DNA from: Corynebacterium gerontici
GTDB lineage: Bacteria > Actinomycetota > Actinomycetes > Mycobacteriales > Mycobacteriaceae
DNA length: 64,000 bases
Direction of reading: 5' to 3'
Assembly: GCF_003813985.1 (NCBI RefSeq)
Contig: NZ_CP033897.1
Coordinates: 682,001 to 746,000, forward strand
Shown: positions 60,844 to 64,000 of the stretch, one piece after another
Position numbering within the stretch: position 1 is the first letter of the stretch
Layout of the letters: each line of letters opens with the position of its first letter
Made by a program: the position numbers and the translations under genes
Notes under the pieces: generated by a model
Seen by the model: the letters and a program-made list of their open reading frames with translations, nothing else
The model's database searches: none
What the model was told of the DNA's origin: nothing

Positions 60844-61501
60844 GGACGTTAAAGCGGCGATTTCAGCCAATCTCGACGGGGAGGAATCTCCGCTTCCTCA
60901 AGACGTCATCGACGCGCATCTGCATGCCTGCACGGACTGCGCAAATTTTTTTGAACAAGCAGCGGCGATGAATCGCACCCTCGCTCTCCACACCCCGGAA
61001 GCGCCCGCGCCCGATCTCTCAGAAGTGATTTTGGACGGTGTGGAGTCGGAATTTCAAAAAGGTGCGGCGCGCCGAGCGACCTCTATGGCTTTCGCCCGTG
61101 TCGCGATGGTGCTCGTAGCAGTGGCGTGGCTGAGCTGGGCTGTGGTAGTTCTCCTTCGTCCCAGTGGCAGCGCTATGGGTAATGACGCCTACGGAACGCA
61201 GCTATTTATCGAGGCTGTATCGATGCGCTGCGCCTTGGCTTTCGGATTATTCTTCGCCGCATGGCAGCCGCGACTCATTGTGGGCATGCTGCCGTTTGTC
61301 GGTGGTTTGTGGATGTTCAGCCTCGGCATGGCAGTGCGCGATCTGATCACAGGCACCATCGGTGGCGGATTGTTGTTGCAGTTAGTGTTGTTGCTTTCCA
61401 CGCTCATGACCTTGGCGTGGGCGTGGCTTTCGCACGTCGGTTGGGTTATGGTGCGCGAAGCGTTGAGGAGTCTGGGTTCCGCCCCGCGTTCGGAGCTCTA
61501 G
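60830..61501 (+). CDS. Zinc-finger (zf-HC2) anti-sigma-like membrane protein
   Basis: 223 residues. The N-terminus has the ZAS motif HLHACTDC (His30-x3-Cys34-x2-Cys37) in an anti-sigma helix bundle; then a hydrophobic region with four or five membrane helices (about residues 80-205). GTG 60830 has GGAG nine bases upstream within the doxX gene, giving a 14-base overlap. No sigma-factor gene is adjacent. Its stop interlocks with that of the convergent pmt through a shared CTAG. Confidence 0.8.
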   Translation: MLSCEDVKAAISANLDGEESPLPQDVIDAHLHACTDCANFFEQAAAMNRTLALHTPEAPAPDLSEVILDGVESEFQKGAARRATSMAFARVAMVLVAVAWLSWAVVVLLRPSGSAMGNDAYGTQLFIEAVSMRCALAFGLFFAAWQPRLIVGMLPFVGGLWMFSLGMAVRDLITGTIGGGLLLQLVLLLSTLMTLAWAWLSHVGWVMVREALRSLGSAPRSEL

Positions 61502-63114
61502 TACCAAGACGGCAGCCACATCAGTTGCGAATACCAGGTACCTGGGATGAGAATGCCGTACAGGATGGGTAAGAAGTACACGAAGGCAGCCACCACCAGC
61601 GAGAGGTAGCACAGGACGAGCCTCTGTCCATTGCTGCAAAGCGCCAAGCACCTCGGCATAAGGCGATAGCGCCGGCCGCGGGAAAGCCATCCCGTAGAGG
61701 CATTGGCGGCCTCGTGGCAGCTCAATGCCAACAGCACGATGGTGAAGGGAACCAACACTGCTGCGTAAAAGAAGTACATCTGGCGGTCATAATTCAGCAA
61801 CCAGGGCACAAAGCCTGCCATGAATGCAACGAAGGGCAGGAGATACTGAACTTGGCGTCGAACGATCAAGCTGTATGCAGCCCACAGCAGCACCGGAATC
61901 GTCATCCACCAAATTGCAGGAGTGCCGAACAAGAAGAGCATTTGCTGGCATTTTCCGGCAGCACAAGCGACGTCGGTGTTGGAGTAGTACAGCACCGGTC
62001 GCCCCGCAACTAACCAAGACAGCGGCTTAGATTCCCAGGGGTGGTGGTGGCCATTTGCGTTGGTCAGGGTGGAATGAAATTGCAGGACTGAGGTGTGGTA
62101 GTACACAAAGCCCGCGATGGCTTCCGGCAAGCGCTGCAAGAAAGAATCCGCGGCAATGGTGCCATCACTGAGTGCATGCCGGTACACCGATGTTTCGCTG
62201 TCAAACCAGGATCGCCAGGAGAGAAGATAAACAGCGACGGGAAGCAAAACTAGGGAAGCGAAAGCCGGAAAGGCATCAAGGCCAATAGCTCCGAGGATGG
62301 GGCGTTTGGCCTGGCCGCGGTGGCGTCGAAAAGCATCCAAAGCCACAGCGAGCATGCCAAAAAACGCCATATAGTACAGCCCGGACCACTTCACGCTCAG
62401 GCTCAAGCCGAGGGAGATGCCGCAGGCAAAACGCCACCAACGAAACCCAATGCGAAACCCGAGCGTAGGAATGTTGGCTCTTGATGCGTAGGCGTTAGAG
62501 TAAGCAGCGTCTTGTTGCTGAGCGTCCCGGAGAAAGCAATACGCTGCGCACAGTACAAAGAAGACTTGGATGATGTCGAGCATGCCGAACCGTGAGGTGA
62601 CCAGCAGTACTCCGTCGCACACCGCGATCACACCCGCGATGCTGGCGGCAAAGGTGGAATTGCTGAGCCTGCGGGTAATCGCCATGATCAGCAGCACCAC
62701 GCCTACCCCAATGCAGGCGTTGATGACGCGCCAACCCCAAGGGGAATAGCCGAACAGAAATTCACCGAGCGCGATCAGCTGCTTTGCCAAAGGGGGATGC
62801 ACCACGAGGCCAAAGCCCGGATTGAGCTCGATTCCGCCAACCAAGGGGTTCGAAGTGGACTCGAGTATGTCAAAGGCCTGTGGTACGTAATGCTTCTCAT
62901 CGAAAACCGGTGTGCCTTCATCAGTGATAGCACCCAGGCGAATGAAACGAGTCAGAATCGCCAGAGAGCTGATGATGGCCGTGCTGATCGAATCGGCGCG
63001 AGTCCAGGGCTTGCTTCCCGGCGCGAGGTGCCCGGCCTGAGTGGAGAATCGAGGAACGTAGCGCTGCGGCGCACCGGTACGTGATCGAGTGTGCAGACGT
63101 TCCTTGGCGAGCAT
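61498..63114 (-). CDS. pmt: Protein O-mannosyltransferase (Pmt)
   Basis: 538 residues with about 10-11 membrane helices, GT39 fold. Signatures: the acidic catalytic DEKHYVPQAFDIL in the first extracytoplasmic loop, HPPLAKQLIALGEFLFG, SRFGMLDIIQVFFVLCAAYCFLRD, WWRFACGISLGLSLSVKWSGLYY, and the C-terminal PILYGILIPGTWYSQLMWLPSWY. It mannosylates secreted proteins from polyprenyl-phosphate-mannose. Start ATG 63112-63114 lies six bases after TACACT; the open frame reaching 63435 is not used. Confidence 0.93.
   Translation of the reverse strand: MLAKERLHTRSRTGAPQRYVPRFSTQAGHLAPGSKPWTRADSISTAIISSLAILTRFIRLGAITDEGTPVFDEKHYVPQAFDILESTSNPLVGGIELNPGFGLVVHPPLAKQLIALGEFLFGYSPWGWRVINACIGVGVVLLIMAITRRLSNSTFAASIAGVIAVCDGVLLVTSRFGMLDIIQVFFVLCAAYCFLRDAQQQDAAYSNAYASRANIPTLGFRIGFRWWRFACGISLGLSLSVKWSGLYYMAFFGMLAVALDAFRRHRGQAKRPILGAIGLDAFPAFASLVLLPVAVYLLSWRSWFDSETSVYRHALSDGTIAADSFLQRLPEAIAGFVYYHTSVLQFHSTLTNANGHHHPWESKPLSWLVAGRPVLYYSNTDVACAAGKCQQMLFLFGTPAIWWMTIPVLLWAAYSLIVRRQVQYLLPFVAFMAGFVPWLLNYDRQMYFFYAAVLVPFTIVLLALSCHEAANASTGWLSRGRRYRLMPRCLALCSNGQRLVLCYLSLVVAAFVYFLPILYGILIPGTWYSQLMWLPSWY
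62334..62344 (+). repeat. CGTCGAAAAGC copy 17 (antisense)
   Basis: In pmt; complement encodes A-F-R-R in a cytoplasmic loop. Confidence 0.95.
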
Positions 63115-63120
63115 GCAAAA

Positions 63121-63126
63121 AGTGTA
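63121..63126 (-). promoter_or_regulatory. -10 hexamer, leaderless pmt
   Basis: TACACT, then 6 nt, then ATG. Confidence 0.5.
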
Positions 63127-63248
63127 GAACACGACCCCCGAGAAGCACTGACTTGGTGTTGTGCTGAAGCGAAAACCTAGCCAAGGAGAGATGCTTGAAA
63201 GCGACTGCAACGGTTGTAGTTGGGGCGAAAAAGGGCTGTACTCAGCAA

Positions 63249-63267
63249 TTGTTATAGTTTTGTTATT
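63249..63267. promoter_or_regulatory. Candidate MtrA box upstream of betP
   Basis: TTGTTATA-GTT-TTGTTATT, two near-identical 8-bp direct repeats three bases apart, the arrangement described for MtrA sites. It lies about 140 bases before betP, a known MtrA-activated gene in C. glutamicum. Confidence 0.5.
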
Positions 63268-63405
63268 TCTTTGGGGTGCTTCTATGGATCGTAGTGGGCT
63301 TATACGAGAGATGAATTTGAGCAAAGCGTGGCAGAAGCCCCCAAAAATGCTGAAATTCTGATGATTCAATTTGAATTGCCAAAGATTATTCGGATCATTG
63401 GAACT

Positions 63406-64000
63406 ATGAAAGAATCTGCCGAAAATAACCCTCAACCGGGTGAAAATTATGAGAACGAGGGGGGAGTGTCACCCCACGAGACGCCGGAGTTAGCCACCGC
63501 GTCGGCTTCGGCGAACTCGGAACTTGAAGAGCAGCGTAGGGGGTCCTCTGCCACCGCGCAGTTGGCAGCCCTTCTGAGCGAAGCGAGTCAAGTTGACCAA
63601 ACCGTGAGCACCTACAAAGAAGAGGATCGCTCATACAAAGGTGAGGCAGCCGCGAAGGTGAACTGGAGTGTCACGCTTCCAGCCATCATTGTTTCGCTAG
63701 TCGTGGTTGTGTGGGGCATTTTTGGTCGGGATACCTTCTCGGACTTCTCTTCGACCGCGCTGAGCTTCGTGGTTGAGAACTTCGGCTGGGCCTTCGTGCT
63801 CTTCAGTACCGTATTCCTCGTCTTCGGCTTCGGGGTGGCGCTGAGCAAGTTCGGGCGCATCAAGCTCGGTCGCAATGACGAAGCACCGGAATTTTCCACG
63901 GTTTCGTGGATCGCAATGATGTTCGCCGCCGGCATGGGCATCGGCCTGATGTTCTACGGCGTGTCTGAGCCGCTGACCGATTACCTGAACGGTGTTCCTG
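63406..64000 (+). CDS. betP: Glycine betaine transporter BetP, N-terminal part
   Basis: 198 residues before the right edge. A 90-residue acidic cytoplasmic N-terminus (osmosensing domain) is followed by the BCCT core: [22 protein letters not shown] (TM1), [28 protein letters not shown] (TM2), and [33 protein letters not shown] with the glycine-rich GMGIG stretch that binds sodium and substrate. It closely matches C. glutamicum BetP (same [26 protein letters not shown] block) rather than EctP or LcoP. Confidence 0.88.
   Translation, partial: [198 protein letters not shown]

Noticed and set aside
63115..63435. 107-codon N-terminal extension of pmt
   Set aside because: It would run through the betP regulatory region and is unlike Pmt proteins; TACACT-N6-ATG marks the start at 63114.
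1..64000. CRISPR arrays, insertion sequences, rRNA genes, prophage integrases
   Set aside because: None seen: no regularly spaced repeats, no transposase or integrase motifs and no rRNA-like stretches.

Overview
The window is a GC-rich, densely coded chromosomal segment from a member of the genus Corynebacterium; I do not name a species. The evidence is protein-level similarity and gene order I recognise from Corynebacterium glutamicum and its relatives: sepH-serC-gltA-fkbP, the DUF485 protein plus MctC acetate carrier, mrx1-folA-thyA-cysQ-lhr, pgi-aroQ-pcrA, purN-purH-citE-amtR, rpmB-rpmG-rpsN-rpsR facing rpmE2-rpmF, htrA-mogA-mscL, galU-glp-rimJ-glpR and pmt next to betP. Many genes start right at the predicted 5' end of their mRNA (a TAnnnT hexamer 6-7 nt before the start codon and no Shine-Dalgarno), which is typical of actinobacteria.

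Layout. 1-10 kb: division protein SepH (cut by the left edge), central metabolism (serC, gltA), fused acetyl-CoA carboxylase carboxyltransferase, an aldo-keto reductase/EchA6-like operon, and monocarboxylate uptake. 10-16.6 kb: envelope region with a secreted SxxK protein, a cation/proton antiporter operon, and three secreted proteins (two paralogues plus an Ig-like protein). 16.8-28.4 kb: tRNA-Arg(CCU), a lone cobF, mycoredoxin, folate/thymidylate genes, cysQ, and a DNA-repair group (lhr, mug, nei, phr). 28.4-33.9 kb: small membrane proteins, two of them apparently frameshifted, flanking an AT-richer two-gene AAA-ATPase/RloB module of the AbiL/RloAB abortive-infection type. 34-43 kb: pgi, chorismate mutase, PcrA helicase, and a PadR-controlled ABC exporter with two palindromic operators. 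43-50 kb: DUF6350 protein, purine genes, CitE-like lyase, the nitrogen regulator AmtR and a degenerate nucleotidyltransferase-like protein. 50-56 kb: zinc-independent ribosomal proteins, HtrA protease, MogA, MscL, a SAF-domain protein and 5-formyl-THF cyclo-ligase. 56-64 kb: galU, the gephyrin-like division protein Glp and its membrane receptor, DoxX and anti-sigma-like proteins, protein O-mannosyltransferase, and the start of betP (cut by the right edge).

The most unusual signal crosses all of these units: an exact 11-mer, CGTCGAAAAGC, occurs 17 times in 64 kb (about 0.03 expected by chance), on both strands, in five intergenic regions and in coding regions in several different reading frames. 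This points to a DNA-level function and I know of no description of it.
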